Positions 1 through 9,071 are shown, numbered from the stretch's first letter. The stretch is 32,824 nt of DNA from Phoronis australis (GCA_002633005.1 NMRA01000635.1:12079-44902), one strand, 5' to 3'. Numbers and translations are program-made. Notes: generated by a model not told the origin, from the sequence alone.

Positions 1-80
1 TAGACTGGCCGACACTGGCTAGACTGGCCGACACTGGCTAGACTGGCCGACACTGGCTAGACTGGCCGACACTGGCTAGA
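1..80. repeat. 19-bp tandem repeat, 4+ copies
   Basis: Four perfect copies of TAGACTGGCCGACACTGGC start at 1, 20, 39 and 58, followed by a decayed partial copy. The array is cut by the window edge, so its true length is unknown. It lies in the ORC2 intron upstream of the first visible exon. Confidence 0.95.
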
Positions 81-192
81 TTGACTCTATCTGTCTTTGT
101 CTTGCCCAAAATTTTCTCCATTTAGTGTTGTTCTGATCCTGTCATCCTACTTTGCTTTTGCTAGTTCTTGCTGATGACGGTGTTGTGGGCAG

Positions 193-299
193 TGAAATAT
201 TTTCATTCAAGACTCCCAAGAAAAGTGGACAAATGGCTGTTAAGGCATACGAGGCGACACCCTGTCAGGCATCTACACTCTCCTCAACAAGAGTAAAAA
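193..299 (+). CDS. ORC2: ORC2 exon (N-terminal region, first visible exon)
   Basis: This exon encodes part of the N-terminal regulatory region of origin recognition complex subunit 2, a component of the six-subunit complex that marks replication origins and loads MCM helicase. The acceptor AG is at 191-192 and the donor GTAAGA at 300. It reads SEIFSFKTPKKSGQMAVK and onward, which resembles the conserved short block (YSFxxxKxSxxMAK) of animal ORC2 proteins as I know them. The exon starts with the third base of a codon and ends with the first base of one, which is completed by the next exon at 672 to give Lys. T-P-K-K is a full CDK consensus site. The gene's 5' end lies outside the window. Identification rests mainly on the two later, better conserved exons. 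Confidence 0.8.
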
Positions 300-671
300 G
301 TAAGACATGACTGAATCCCTCTTCACACATTTGTTGGTTATTATTTTAATATGTTCTTCTCTACAGGCATAAGCTTTTCAGTATTTTGTTTTCCAAATTA
401 CATGCAATGTTTTTCTTGTCACAAAATAATAAGTTGAAGAATATTGTCACAGTAACTGAATTCTGTGGCATCTGAAGATTTTCCAACTCTCTGCCATGAT
501 CTAATCTTTGGATTCAAACTTCTGCTTTATTTGATTGTGTTGTTTTGTTCCAATTGAGTTGGTACTCAGGATATTTCTTACATTTTTTATTCTGTGCTCA
601 TATCCATTATGATTTTTGTCCAGATGGGTTCATAATCTCAAGTGCGAGTTATGTCATTCATATTCTAACAG

Positions 672-871
672 AGTCTGACAGTGTGAGACCAACTGCTAAA
701 AAGTTGCCGAGGAAGACAAACAAAGCTACAGAGGCGACACCTTACAGGCTGCGCAAGCGTATTGAGCCAGGCTCATCGGATGAGAGTTCAGGCTCAGATG
801 ACAATGATTCGACAACAGATGGCAGAACTGAGCCAGGTCGTGTTAAAGCTAATGGCACTCCTATCAGACTG
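672..871 (+). CDS. ORC2: ORC2 exon (acidic, Ser-rich N-terminal linker)
   Basis: Acceptor AG is at 670-671 and donor GTTAGT at 872. The phase joins exactly to the exon ending at 299. It encodes a basic stretch (YRLRKR) followed by a Ser/Asp-rich acidic run (GSSDESSGSDDNDS). This matches the layout of animal ORC2, where a basic LRKR motif precedes an acidic Ser-rich low-complexity segment. The basic cluster is a plausible nuclear localisation signal and T-P-Y-R a CDK-type site. The ATG-initiated frame starting at 545 reads through the intron and does not mark the real exon start. The exon ends on a codon boundary, which is compatible with the exon at 2044, although a small exon could still lie in between. 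Confidence 0.82.
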
Positions 872-1056
872 GTTAGTGCAACAGAGCTGATCTTCGTCTT
901 GAAGTGTTTAATTAACAGCTTTATTGTACAGTCCCAAAGAACTTTAGAATTTAATCGGTTGCTGTATTGACATTCTTAATAACAATTTAATAATTGGTGA
1001 GATCCACACTCGCCAATTGAAATATTAACGTATCTGTTGTGGTATAAGCTCGCTTT

Positions 1057-1230
1057 CGTGTATAATACTGTCTTCATGTATAACCCTGCTTTATGTATAA
1101 CCCCACCTTCATGTATCCCACCTTCAGTGTAACCCACGTACATGATTGTATAACCCCACCTTCATGTATAAACCCATCTCCAATGTAACCCCGCCTTCAT
1201 GTACAACCCCTACTTCATGTATATGTATCC
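1057..1230. repeat. Degenerate ~18-bp minisatellite in ORC2 intron
   Basis: About nine diverged copies of a unit close to TTCATGTATAACCCCACC occur here, some shortened. The surrounding intron (872-2043) shows no other gene-like structure; the frames open at 1442-1792 (minus) and 1880-2122 (plus) have no splice or homology support. Confidence 0.8.
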
Positions 1231-2043
1231 TGCCATATATGGATTTTTCTTACTTACCTGCCATCCCTAATGTTTCTGACCTGTAAAGCCAGTTGCAAAA
1301 CTACATCCCCTTGGCTTTCGGTCCACATCTAATCGACTTTCATCCTTTTTGTGGTTGTCTTCATGAGCACTAGCATAACTTCATATTTTGCTTTTTCTTT
1401 GTTCGTAACTTTTTCAAGCTGTATTTTTCTAATGAGATTTGTTAACTCAATTCAAACAGGCTTGTCAAAATGTACGTCCTTACTGATTTCTGAGTAACAT
1501 GAAAACACAATTGATTCAAAATTAGTGCATTAAAAGAATTCCAATCGCATTTTGGTTCATTAACGAAAACAACTTTCCCATTCAGTTCTCTTGAAACAAA
1601 ATAACACCAATGACAACTTTTAAAAGGTTGAAGCAAAATCAGTAAACTCCTTGTAAAGTCTGCTAAAGGGACACGTGACCTACGATTTAGGCGAGTTACA
1701 TGACTGGGAAAGGCGACCCACCAAGAACTATAGTAACCAATCTTTGATACAGACAGTATGATTGTGTGTTTGTTGAATCCTGCTTTCATCATTCAAGTGA
1801 GATGACAGCAGATGACAGAATGAGGTCAAAAATCACCAAAACAGGGTTTAGTGTATTTGTACTTTTAAACAGGACATAGTTGTGTACTGTTTTTAGGCTG
1901 ACAGTTGAGATCTTGCGTTCTATTAAGGTATATGATCTCGCCAAATTCAGAAGGTTTATTGGACGTATAACTACTTACAGATATTTGGTACTAGAGACAT
2001 ATAGCTTTAACTACATTCCTATAAACTTTAATTTATTTTACAG

Positions 2044-2252
2044 CCCGAGTCCATGGCAGAGGAGTACTTCGCTGCTAATAATGGAGATGATATCACAAGT
2101 GACCGTACGCTTTCACGCTTAAAAAATCCCAGAATGGACCAGGAGACAATGTGTCAGGCACTGAAAAATGTGGCAAATCAGTATCAGAGGGAGGTCTGGC
2201 AACTGATGGAAGAGCACAGAGCTTTGTTCACAAGTTGGATGTTTCAATTGTG
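2044..2252 (+). CDS. ORC2: ORC2 exon (start of conserved core, TSDRTL motif)
   Basis: Acceptor TTACAG ends at 2043 and donor GTTTGT begins at 2253. The exon opens the conserved part of ORC2: EEYF, then DITSDRTLSRLKNPRMDQET, a central helical stretch (YQREVWQLMEEHRALF) and W-M-F-Q-L at the 3' end. These are the family's EEYFxAH, TSDRTL and KWMLQL blocks, in order and at the expected spacing. The last two bases (TG) plus C at 3752 make a Cys codon in phase. The region lies just before the degenerate AAA+ domain of ORC2. The identification is firm; the exact 3' border rests on phase agreement with the next exon, because the donor is weak (GTTTGT). Confidence 0.92.
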
Positions 2253-2756
2253 GTTTGTTGAATTATAAGTGTTATGGATGTTAAGTTCAATGAATATATA
2301 ATGTTATTTACATACATTATGAGGAAGTCAAGGTGAGGAGGTTCCAAGATACATGACAGCCCATCATATTATCGGCACACTTGTTCTATGTGTAATTCAT
2401 TATTTGGCTGTTCAAGTGTTCATGCACACCACACTGTAAGACTGTCAGAGATTGACTGTGGGTTTGTTTAAAAGGTAGCTATGCTCTGAGATTGTGCATA
2501 GATGGAGAGAGAATAATCAAATCCAGTAATTAATTTATTAAAGGATAACCACTAATTAGACAAGCGAAACCTGTTGTTAATTAAGTAATCAAGTACAAAG
2601 TAACTATGCTAGCGCCCTCTTTAAAGATTACTTCAATCGATCAATCAAAATAATCAAATGTCTTATCTGCTATCCAAGCTGTAGGACTCTCCACTTGTTG
2701 GATAACAGTCCTGTTGGTGAATCTTTGAACTACATACATTGTATTGCGACAGTATA

Positions 2757-2873
2757 CTTGCTGGTCATAGTGTCTGCTGACGCAACAGTTGCAGGCAGTT
2801 TCTTCTAGCCATGATTCTTCTTGCTGGTCAGTCTCTGGTGACACAACACTTCAGGCAGTATCTTACTACCCAC
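2757..2873. repeat. Two-copy tandem repeat, period 63
   Basis: The copies beginning CTTGCTGGTCA at 2757 and 2820 share the GACxCAACA and CAGGCAGT blocks. They sit in ORC2 intron 2253-3751, which otherwise holds only repeats, for example related TGTTCAAGTGTTCATGCACA stretches near 2411, 3340 and 3387. Confidence 0.7.
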
Positions 2874-3507
2874 AATGCAAGTGACAAGCTCTTAGTTAAC
2901 TTCCTGTTCGTTAACCCTGCCCTTTCCAAGATCCTCTTCAGAATCTTCCACGAGATGGCTCTGTTGTACAATTTGCTCTGTACATTGTAGCAAGTCTTTA
3001 TGCTTCGCTGTAGCTCATCTGAATATCTTCTTGGTTTTAGCCCATATTATATTATTCAACTTATTTAGTGATTGGCTAATAAAAACCACATGATCATATC
3101 CAATCATATTATTGAATGTTTCAATTTGTTCTCAGAAATGTCTAGAATCTCTAGAGTGCTTTGACCCCAGAACCAAAGTTGTAAACTCCATCACAAAAAT
3201 AGATTTTGACGTTAAAGTACATGTCAGCAAGTTTGACCCCATGATTTAAAAGTACATATGCACAAATTTTAGGCAACTTAAAATGGATCTATTCTGACTA
3301 ATTACATAATCAATATTTATTCTGACAAAAACATTATTTGTCTGTTCAAGTGTTTACGCAGACCACAGTGTAAGACATTATTTGTCTGTTCAAGTGCTCA
3401 TGCACACCTGTCCAGTGTTTGTACATGCCCAAGTCAGCCAAACATCTATCCTCTTATCTCATGTGACTGTTTTACACGTAAGTTCAGCCTACTAAATGTG
3501 CTTCAAT

Positions 3508-3681
3508 AACTGTGGTCAATAGTCGGTACCAATAGTCTGACTCTGCTTGTGACCAGGAACTGTAGTTAATGGTCAGTTCCTATGGTCTGACTGCTCCTGA
3601 CCAGTAACTGTAGTCAATTGTCAGTACCTATAGTCTGACTGCTCCAGTAACTGCAATCAATAGCCAGTACCAATGGTCACA
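3508..3681. repeat. ~43-50-bp tandem repeat, about 3.5 copies
   Basis: Units starting AACTGTAGTCAAT occur at 3508, 3558, 3606 and 3649, each followed by GTACCTATAGTCTGACT-like sequence. It is a degenerate minisatellite close upstream of the next ORC2 exon. Confidence 0.85.
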
Positions 3682-3751
3682 TAGTATCATATGTTACTTT
3701 GTGGTCCAGGATGTTACTAATATCTCAGAGTCTGCCGTTTTCTGTTTTCAG

Positions 3752-3884
3752 CAATGGTTTCAACATACTTGTGTATGGACTAGGTTCCAAGCGCCATCTG
3801 GTGGATCACTTCAGACAGTCATTTCTGCAAGATTTTCTCCATGTTGTCATTAATGGCTACTTTCCCAGTATTACCATTAAAAAT
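3752..3884 (+). CDS. ORC2: ORC2 exon (YGLGSKR AAA+ Walker-A-like block)
   Basis: Acceptor TGTTTTCAG ends at 3751 and a strong donor GTGAGT begins at 3885. The exon encodes [19 protein letters not shown] and then [14 protein letters not shown]. Both are hallmark ORC2 blocks: the degenerate P-loop region (FNIxLYGLGSKR) and VVINGFFP. ORC2 does not bind ATP as ORC1, ORC4 and ORC5 do, which fits the altered P-loop. The exon ends on a codon boundary. The Gypsy element begins 214 bases further on in the same intron, in the same orientation. I see none of the remaining ORC2 exons (winged-helix and C-terminal parts) in the window. A consensus CTCF-type motif lies inside this exon at 3791-3804. Confidence 0.95.
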
Positions 3885-3977
3885 GTGAGTGTTAAATGAA
3901 AGGTTTACTTGATAATACTTGGAGAAATGTCATAGTTATCTCCAGCAAGTGAGACATTACATGGAAGGAAAGTGACT

Positions 3978-4093
3978 TTGTGTTTGAGTGTGCATGTGTG
4001 TTCAAGTGTGCATGTGTGTTTAAGTGTGCATGTGTGTTCAAGTGTGCATGTGTGTTTGATTGTGCATGTGTATTTGAGTGTGCATGTGTCGTT
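3978..4093. repeat. 18-bp (TGTGTTYAAGTGTGCATG)n minisatellite
   Basis: Six copies with period 18, differing mainly at TTCAAG, TTTAAG and TTTGAG. The array ends 5 bases before the first base of the Gypsy LTR, so the element inserted at its edge. Confidence 0.9.
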
Positions 4094-4552
4094 GAGTATG
4101 TAACAGGAGTGCCCTGGACATGATTATGTAAGAAAGATATATGCGCCCTCTAGTGGTCAAGCTGTGTACTACGTATGGAATTTTCCTATGATGTTGAGTC
4201 CTTTGGACATGGCCAAATATGGTCAGAAGCTAGGAGCTATGGGCCTTGCCCTTCAGATCGTGTCTGATTGGTTGAAATTGTGTACTTAAGCTTTGTCTCT
4301 GTCAGACACGAGGAGTCCAGTCGCAGAGTTCAAGAAGCAAACATGTACACCTTCACTCACACCAAATTGCAACTGTTTGTGCAGCTTTCGGGCTCCTCCC
4401 GAACTTGGTTGCCAATAGTTTAGCCCCATGCAATTCTCGGGCTCCTCCCGAGCTTGATTGCATCTCACCTTTCGGATCTGAATAACCAAATTGCCCCGTT
4501 CTTGCACACACAACTATTAATCAGCGACTGGCTTGCCCGTGTATCAGAACTG

Positions 4553-4559
4553 TATAAAT
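4553..4559 (+). promoter_or_regulatory. LTR TATA box
   Basis: TATAAAT lies in CTGTATAAATCACAACG, upstream of AATAAA by about 80 bases. This is the expected U3/R arrangement. The counterpart in the second LTR is at 10546-10552. Confidence 0.7.
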
Positions 4560-4635
4560 CACAACGCTGCGATACTAAATCATGGAACAACTGGATTGCT
4601 TGTAAGTGTGGAATATTGTAGTTATATATTCTTAC

Positions 4636-4641
4636 AATAAA
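4636..4641 (+). terminator. LTR polyadenylation signal AATAAA
   Basis: AATAAA lies in the R/U5 part of the LTR. In sense orientation inside an ORC2 intron it could terminate host transcripts early. Counterparts occur near 10626 and 10808 in the second LTR. Confidence 0.65.
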
Positions 4642-4744
4642 CCTATGTATTATTCACCAACTTTTAGTTTTCAACATCACCCTCAGTCCGCACCGGGCTC
4701 GTAAAATCGGGGCGCCTTGGTCGTAGATACCGCCCCCGTTACAC

Positions 4745-4763
4745 TGGTGCGCGTGGCCCGCGG
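4745..4763 (+). other. Primer-binding site
   Basis: TGGTGCGCGTGGCCCGCGG begins one base after the LTR end and starts with TGG, the complement of a tRNA CCA end. I cannot assign the tRNA. The second copy, at 10918, differs by one base (CGTAGCCC). Confidence 0.75.
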
Positions 4764-5364
4764 ATATGTGCGAGTGATGTTGAAAAGCAGTAAAATAAAG
4801 TTTCTTACCGTCCATGCCTATTCCGTGCGTTAATGACATTCTTTTCGTTGCTCATGCCGTTGACGTCTTGTCACGCTCGCTGGGTGATGTTAGGAATTAA
4901 TTAACTCACACAGCAAACGTCTGTTGAAGGTTGCGTGTTCAAAGTTCACAAAACGTAATAGTAGCGACATTGAACACATGTTTGTCAGTACTCCTGAGTT
5001 GATTTGCCGTTGAGGTTTCACTAAATACCCTTGTCGATTATCAATTCACAACTTGTCGTGTGTTGCTGTTAACTTCCATGGATAACCTTGCTTTCGCGAA
5101 ACTTGCAATATTCAGGTGGCGATAGCTTGAATGTGGGAAGTAATGCCCACTTGTTGCCCAATTAATATTTTCTAGAAGTAGATTCATGTCTGTTGACGCT
5201 CTGTTGTTAGGCTACTCCATTCGTCTTCGGTTACTGTTGTCTGGTGTACTCCACGTATTCAGGACACGTTTTAGTGGTTTCAATTACTGAGAGTATCATC
5301 TACTGACCTCAGGCTCAGTTCTATACGCTACATTTGCTGATTTCATCCAATTCCATAATCCAAA

Positions 5365-6441
5365 ATGGCCCGTTTCTTGTCAAATGTGTCGAATTGGTTT
5401 ACTCCCTCGTTTATGGCGGCAGAAAATCACGTCGAACCGGATCCTCTGCCTGAAATTGTCCCAGTTGGTGATTATAGAGACCGTTCCTCTGAAATGCCAT
5501 ACGTCGACTGTCCAAGCAACAGCCCGCCTAGTGTATTAATTGACCATCAGCGACAGGCCACTATAAATGTAAATCAGACTGACAGGGGAGGATTGGATTC
5601 GATGGCCCCCTGTATCAAGCAAAATTCAAAACAGCAGCAACAACACGCGCTCGCCCTACCGAAACGCAAAGAACGGGTGCCACAACATTTTGACGGAAAA
5701 TCATGTGAATGGCCAGATTTTCTTCGCCAATTCGAGAAAATTTGTAGGTGGAATGGTTGGGACGAGCAGGAGTCGGCCATGCAGTTAGTCATGTGTCTGC
5801 GGGGGCCGGCCTTGCGTGCTGTAGGGGACCTCGACGATGAAGTGTCTGAGAATTTTGACGATTTGAAAGCGGCGCTTACGCAGCGTTTCTGTCCCGCAGA
5901 ACGCGTCGCCGCGCACAGATGCGAGTTCCGCGGAAGGACGAGGGGGAAAACAGAAAACATCTCAGACTATGGTTTTAGTGTTAAACGGCTAGCGTCATTG
6001 GCATTCCCTGAGTTAGCCAGTGACGCCCGTGAAGTTTTGGTCGTAGACCAATTTATAGCTGGGCTCAACGACCAGGCGCTGCGGAGGCACGTACAGTTTC
6101 AGAGGCCACTGTCCGTGGACATAGCGATTTCTCATGCACTCGAGTTCGAGGCATTTGAGGGGACCTGGTGCAGCCGGAAAAACAAAACTTCGGATGTGGC
6201 TCCCTGCCCCGACACACGAGTCATGACCATGCGGGAGCGTCCAACCAACAGGCCGGACCATGCTGACATGGCAGAGATAAAGAGGGCATTAGCGGATGTT
6301 CAGCGCCAGCTCAGCGACCGAAAGCCCCGGGAACCAATCCGCTGTTACAACTGTGGGCAGGAGGGACACATCGCCAGAAAATGTCCCCAGGAAAGGAAGG
6401 GGAACACTTGTAAATCAGATACTATTGAGTCGTCAAACTAG
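5365..6441 (+). CDS. gag: Gypsy gag polyprotein
   Basis: This is an intact 358-codon frame. The N-terminus is Pro/Gln-rich, with a run of Gln near residue 91. The central region reads VPQHFDGKSCEWPDFLRQFE followed by WDEQESAMQLVMCLRGPA, typical of the Retrotrans_gag capsid-like domain of Ty3/Gypsy elements. Near the C-terminus is one zinc knuckle, CYNCGQEGHIARKC (residues 327-340, C-x2-C-x4-H-x4-C), which binds RNA. The ATG sits in CAAAATGG about 620 bases after the primer-binding site. The stop lies within a 13-base overlap with the pol frame (-1 relative), so Pol is probably made by frameshifting. A second, broken copy of the 5' part is at 11553. Confidence 0.93.
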   Translation: MARFLSNVSNWFTPSFMAAENHVEPDPLPEIVPVGDYRDRSSEMPYVDCPSNSPPSVLIDHQRQATINVNQTDRGGLDSMAPCIKQNSKQQQQHALALPKRKERVPQHFDGKSCEWPDFLRQFEKICRWNGWDEQESAMQLVMCLRGPALRAVGDLDDEVSENFDDLKAALTQRFCPAERVAAHRCEFRGRTRGKTENISDYGFSVKRLASLAFPELASDAREVLVVDQFIAGLNDQALRRHVQFQRPLSVDIAISHALEFEAFEGTWCSRKNKTSDVAPCPDTRVMTMRERPTNRPDHADMAEIKRALADVQRQLSDRKPREPIRCYNCGQEGHIARKCPQERKGNTCKSDTIESSN

Positions 6442-8567
6442 GACCGGTCGGGTCCGCGGCCAAGGCCTCGACCGGGTTTGCAGAATGTTCGTTTGTTTTT
6501 GTGGATTTGTTTGGAGAAAAGTTTCCCGCTTTAATAGACGGCGGTTCGCCTTGTTCTCTTATGTCTAGAGACGTTTTTGAGTTAAGTAGTTCACATATAA
6601 GTAGTTTAGAACCCACTCTCATTTCATTGTCAGGCGCAGGTGGGGCGCGTATTAATGATTACGGTTGCGTGGTGGCTGATTTTGACGTAGCAGGCTTGCG
6701 ACTGAAGCAGCGATTTGTTGTCGCCGACGTCAATCCTCAGGTGATTCTTGGATTAGACTTTTTGAAAAATAATTTTTGTAATTTGAGTGCAGCTCCGGAG
6801 GGTGACGTTTTAAACCTCTGTGGAAAGTCGATCAATCTTTTGTCGGAGAAGAGGGCACTTTGCAGTGTCATAGTTCCAAGGTCCGTTTCTGAGGGGACGT
6901 TTGTCAGCGAAGTTACTGTCCATCTTCCGCCTCATTTGGAACCTGTAATTAAGGACGCAAGTGAGCGGTTGACTCCACAGCAGACTCTTTTGGTGCGGAA
7001 ACTTGTGGCCGAGTTTTCAGATGTTTTCGCCGGTCCCAATGGCGAGCTTGGGAGAACTACGCTGGTCGAGCACACCATCAACACAGGCGATCATCTTCCA
7101 ATTAAACAGGCTCCTCGACGGTTACCTATAGCTCAGCGGGAGATCGCCGATGCGGAGATCGACAAGATGCTGGCTGCTGGTGTTATCGAACCAAGTGATT
7201 CGCCATGGGCCTCGCCGATCGTGTTGGTGCGAAAGAGAGACTCCAGCTACCGATTCTGTGTAGACTACCGGAAGTTGAACGCAGTGACCAGGAAAGATGC
7301 CTATCCTCTCCCACGCATAGACACCTGCCTAGATTCCCTCGCGGGCATGTCATGGTTTACCACCCTTGACATGGCCAGTGGATATTGGCAGGTGCCAATG
7401 GCCAAGAAAGACAGGTCAAAGACTGCATTCGCCACTCATAGGGGTCTTTTTGAGTTCACGTCTATGCCTTTTGGTCTGGCAAATGCACCATCTAGTTTTG
7501 AGCGTTTGGTAGAGAAGGTTTTTGCGGGAATGCAATGGGACAAGTGTTTACTGTATATTGACGACATCCTGGTCTTTGCAAAGACTTTCGACGACGCCCT
7601 CTGCGATCTCCGAGCAGTTTTTCTACGGTTGCGGGAGGCCGGTCTGCGACTTAAGCCGACCAAGTGCAGTCTGTTTCGGAGGGAGGTACCTTTCCTAGGC
7701 CACGTAGTGTCTGAGGCAGGAGTAAGTTGTGACCCTGAAAAGGTTGCTGCGGTTGCAGATTGGGAGACACCATCCTCAGTTTCGGAAGTACGCAGTTTCC
7801 TTGGATTGGCCTCATATTACCGAAGATTCATTCCTGACTTCTCCACTGTTGCTGCACCGTTGTCACGTTTGACCGGGAAGAACCAACGATTCGAGTGGGA
7901 TGACACGTGCCAATTGGCATTTGACCAGCTGAAGATACTGCTTACCAACCATCCAGTGTTAGCGTATCCCCGGCGGCAGGGAAGGTTTATCCTTGACACG
8001 GATGCATCGGCCTTTGGCATCTCAGGAGTACTATCTCAGGAACAGGATGGCGAGGAGAGGGTCATCGCCTATGCCAGCCAAACTCTGTCAGCGTCACAAC
8101 AGCGCTACTGCACCACGTATCGTGAACTTTTGGCTGTTGTTACGTTTGTTAAGCGGTTCCGGCATTATTTGTGGGGCCGAAACTTCCTTATAAGAACAGA
8201 CCATCATTCCCTGAAGTGGTTAAAGAATTTTAAGGAACCCGTCGACATGGTTGCCAGGTGGATAGCGGTTCTCGACACATATGACTACGAGATTAAGCAC
8301 CGAAAGGGTAATCACCACGGTAACACTGATGGTTTGTCCCGGAAACCGTATCGCAGGTGCCAGCGATCTGATTGTGACCAGTGTGCTGGTCAACGAGTTG
8401 TCGCTGCAGTGCGACGGGGAAGACGTGTCACCAAGGAACCTGAAAACCCTGAGAGTGACGCCTGGCTGTCTACATGGAATAAAGATGAGCTTCGTACTCT
8501 GCAACAGAACGATAAGGTCATAGGTCCAGTTGTGAAATTCATGTCTGGAGTCCTCGGAGAAGCCTGA
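6429..8567 (+). CDS. pol: Gypsy pol: protease, reverse transcriptase, RNase H
   Basis: The frame is open from 6429; an isolated start at GTG 6501 is not needed if Pol comes from frameshifting. Domains in order: a retropepsin-like segment with FPALIDGGSPCSLM (about 6522-6563), where the catalytic triplet reads D-G-G instead of D-S/T-G, and a later ILGLDFL; RT with PWASPIVLVRKRDSSYRFCV, the catalytic Asp of LDMASGYW (7368), the SMPFGLANAPSSFERLV block and YIDD at 7554-7565; then RNase H with LDTDAS (from 7992), TYRELLAV and IRTDHHSLKWL. The frame stops at 8567, just after RNase H. The integrase part continues in the +1 frame from about 8550, so this copy carries a frameshift between RNase H and integrase. 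Confidence 0.93.
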   Translation, partial: VVKLGPVGSAAKASTGFAECSFVFVDLFGEKFPALIDGGSPCSLMSRDVFELSSSHISSLEPTLISLSGAGGARINDYGCVVADFDVAGLRLKQRFVVADVNPQVILGLDFLKNNFCNLSAAPEGDVLNLCGKSINLLSEKRALCSVIVPRSVSEGTFVSEVTVHLPPHLEPVIKDASERLTPQQTLLVRKLVAEFSDVFAGPNGELGRTTLVEHTINTGDHLPIKQAPRRLPIAQREIADAEIDKMLAAGVIEPSDSPWASPIVLVRKRDSSYRFCVDYRKLNAVTRKDAYPLPRIDTCLDSLAGMSWFTTLDMASGYWQVPMAKKDRSKTAFATHRGLFEFTSMPFGLANAPSSFERLVEKVFAGMQWDKCLLYIDDILVFAKTFDDALCDLRAVFLRLREAGLRLKPTKCSLFRREVPFLGHVVSEAGVSCDPEKVAAVADWETPSSVSEVRSFLGLASYYRRFIPDFSTVAAPLSRLTGKNQRFEWDDTCQLAFDQLKILLTNHPVLAYPRRQGRFILDTDASAFGISGVLSQEQDGEERVIAYASQTLSASQQRYCTTYRELLAVVTFVKRFRHYLWGRNFLIRTDHHSLKWLKNFKEPVDMVARWIAVLDTYDYEIKHRKGNHHGNTDGLSRKPYRRCQRSDCDQCAGQRVVAAVRRGRRVTKEPENPESDAWLSTWNKDELRTLQQNDKVIGPVVKFMSGVLGEA

Positions 8568-8832
8568 GCTTAAAGCTATATTGGGGCACTCCTGGGGTAC
8601 CCGGCGTTTGTTTCAGTCTGAATGGAACCTTTTGCGCTTGCAGGGTGGTGTTCTGTATCGGCGTTGGATCGACGCCCGTGGCGGCGGTGATCGAATGGTG
8701 ATTGTACTTCCACGGCGTCAGTTACGGAGTCAGGTTCTCCAGCTGGCGCATGACGCAAGGACAGCGGGACATCTTGGTCGCGACAAGACTATTAGGACCG
8801 TCCGTTCTCTACTGGCCAGGGCTGCAGGGTGA
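8550..8832 (+). pseudogene. Gypsy pol continuation: spacer and integrase HHCC start (frameshifted)
   Basis: In the +1 frame relative to upstream pol, the sequence reads LQGGVLYRRW and then HDARTAGHLGRDKTIRTVR. This is the usual spacer and first half of the integrase H2C2 zinc-binding domain. It then goes out of frame because, compared with the second contig copy at 8925, five bases are missing after CCGTTCTC (about 8808) and four extra bases occur at about 8858. Both differences lie close to the contig end at 8924, so sequencing or assembly error is likely for these two indels. Confidence 0.8.
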
Positions 8833-9071
8833 TGTTTCCAGGTGGTGCAAGCGTTGCGATCGAGATGTGCGCACGTCGCAAACCAGGTCCGGGCAGAGGT
8901 CGCGCACCACTTCAGCAGGGGCANGTCGCGACAAGACTATTAGGACCGTCCGTTCTCGTTTCTACTGGCCAGGGCTGCAGGGTGATGTTTCCAGGTGGTG
9001 TAAGCGTTGCGAGATGTGCGCACGTCGCAAACCAGGTCCGGGCAGAGGTCGCGCACCACTTCAGCAGGGGC
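8777..9071. repeat. Duplicated contig overlap around N at 8924
   Basis: Bases 8777-8923 and 8925-9071 both run from GTCGCGACAAGACT to TTCAGCAGGGGCA, with a few indels. The N sits exactly between them. This looks like two overlapping contig ends left unmerged, not a biological duplication. Confidence 0.9.

Larger units (their letters stand above)
4099..4743 (+). repeat. 5' LTR (645 bp)
   Basis: It begins TGTAACAGGAG and ends CCCGTTACA, giving a 6-base terminal inverted repeat with the usual TG...CA. Inside, in order, are a CTCF-like site (4143-4156), two copies of TCGGGCTCCTCCCGA (4388-4402 and 4437-4451), a TATA box (4553-4559) and AATAAA (4636-4641). The same order recurs in the LTR starting at 10018. 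Confidence 0.95.

Noticed and set aside
4654-4839. Minus-strand frame at 4654-4839, repeated at 10827-11012, with the same protein
   Set aside because: It spans the LTR end, primer-binding site and leader of the Gypsy element; its conservation is explained by the repeat.
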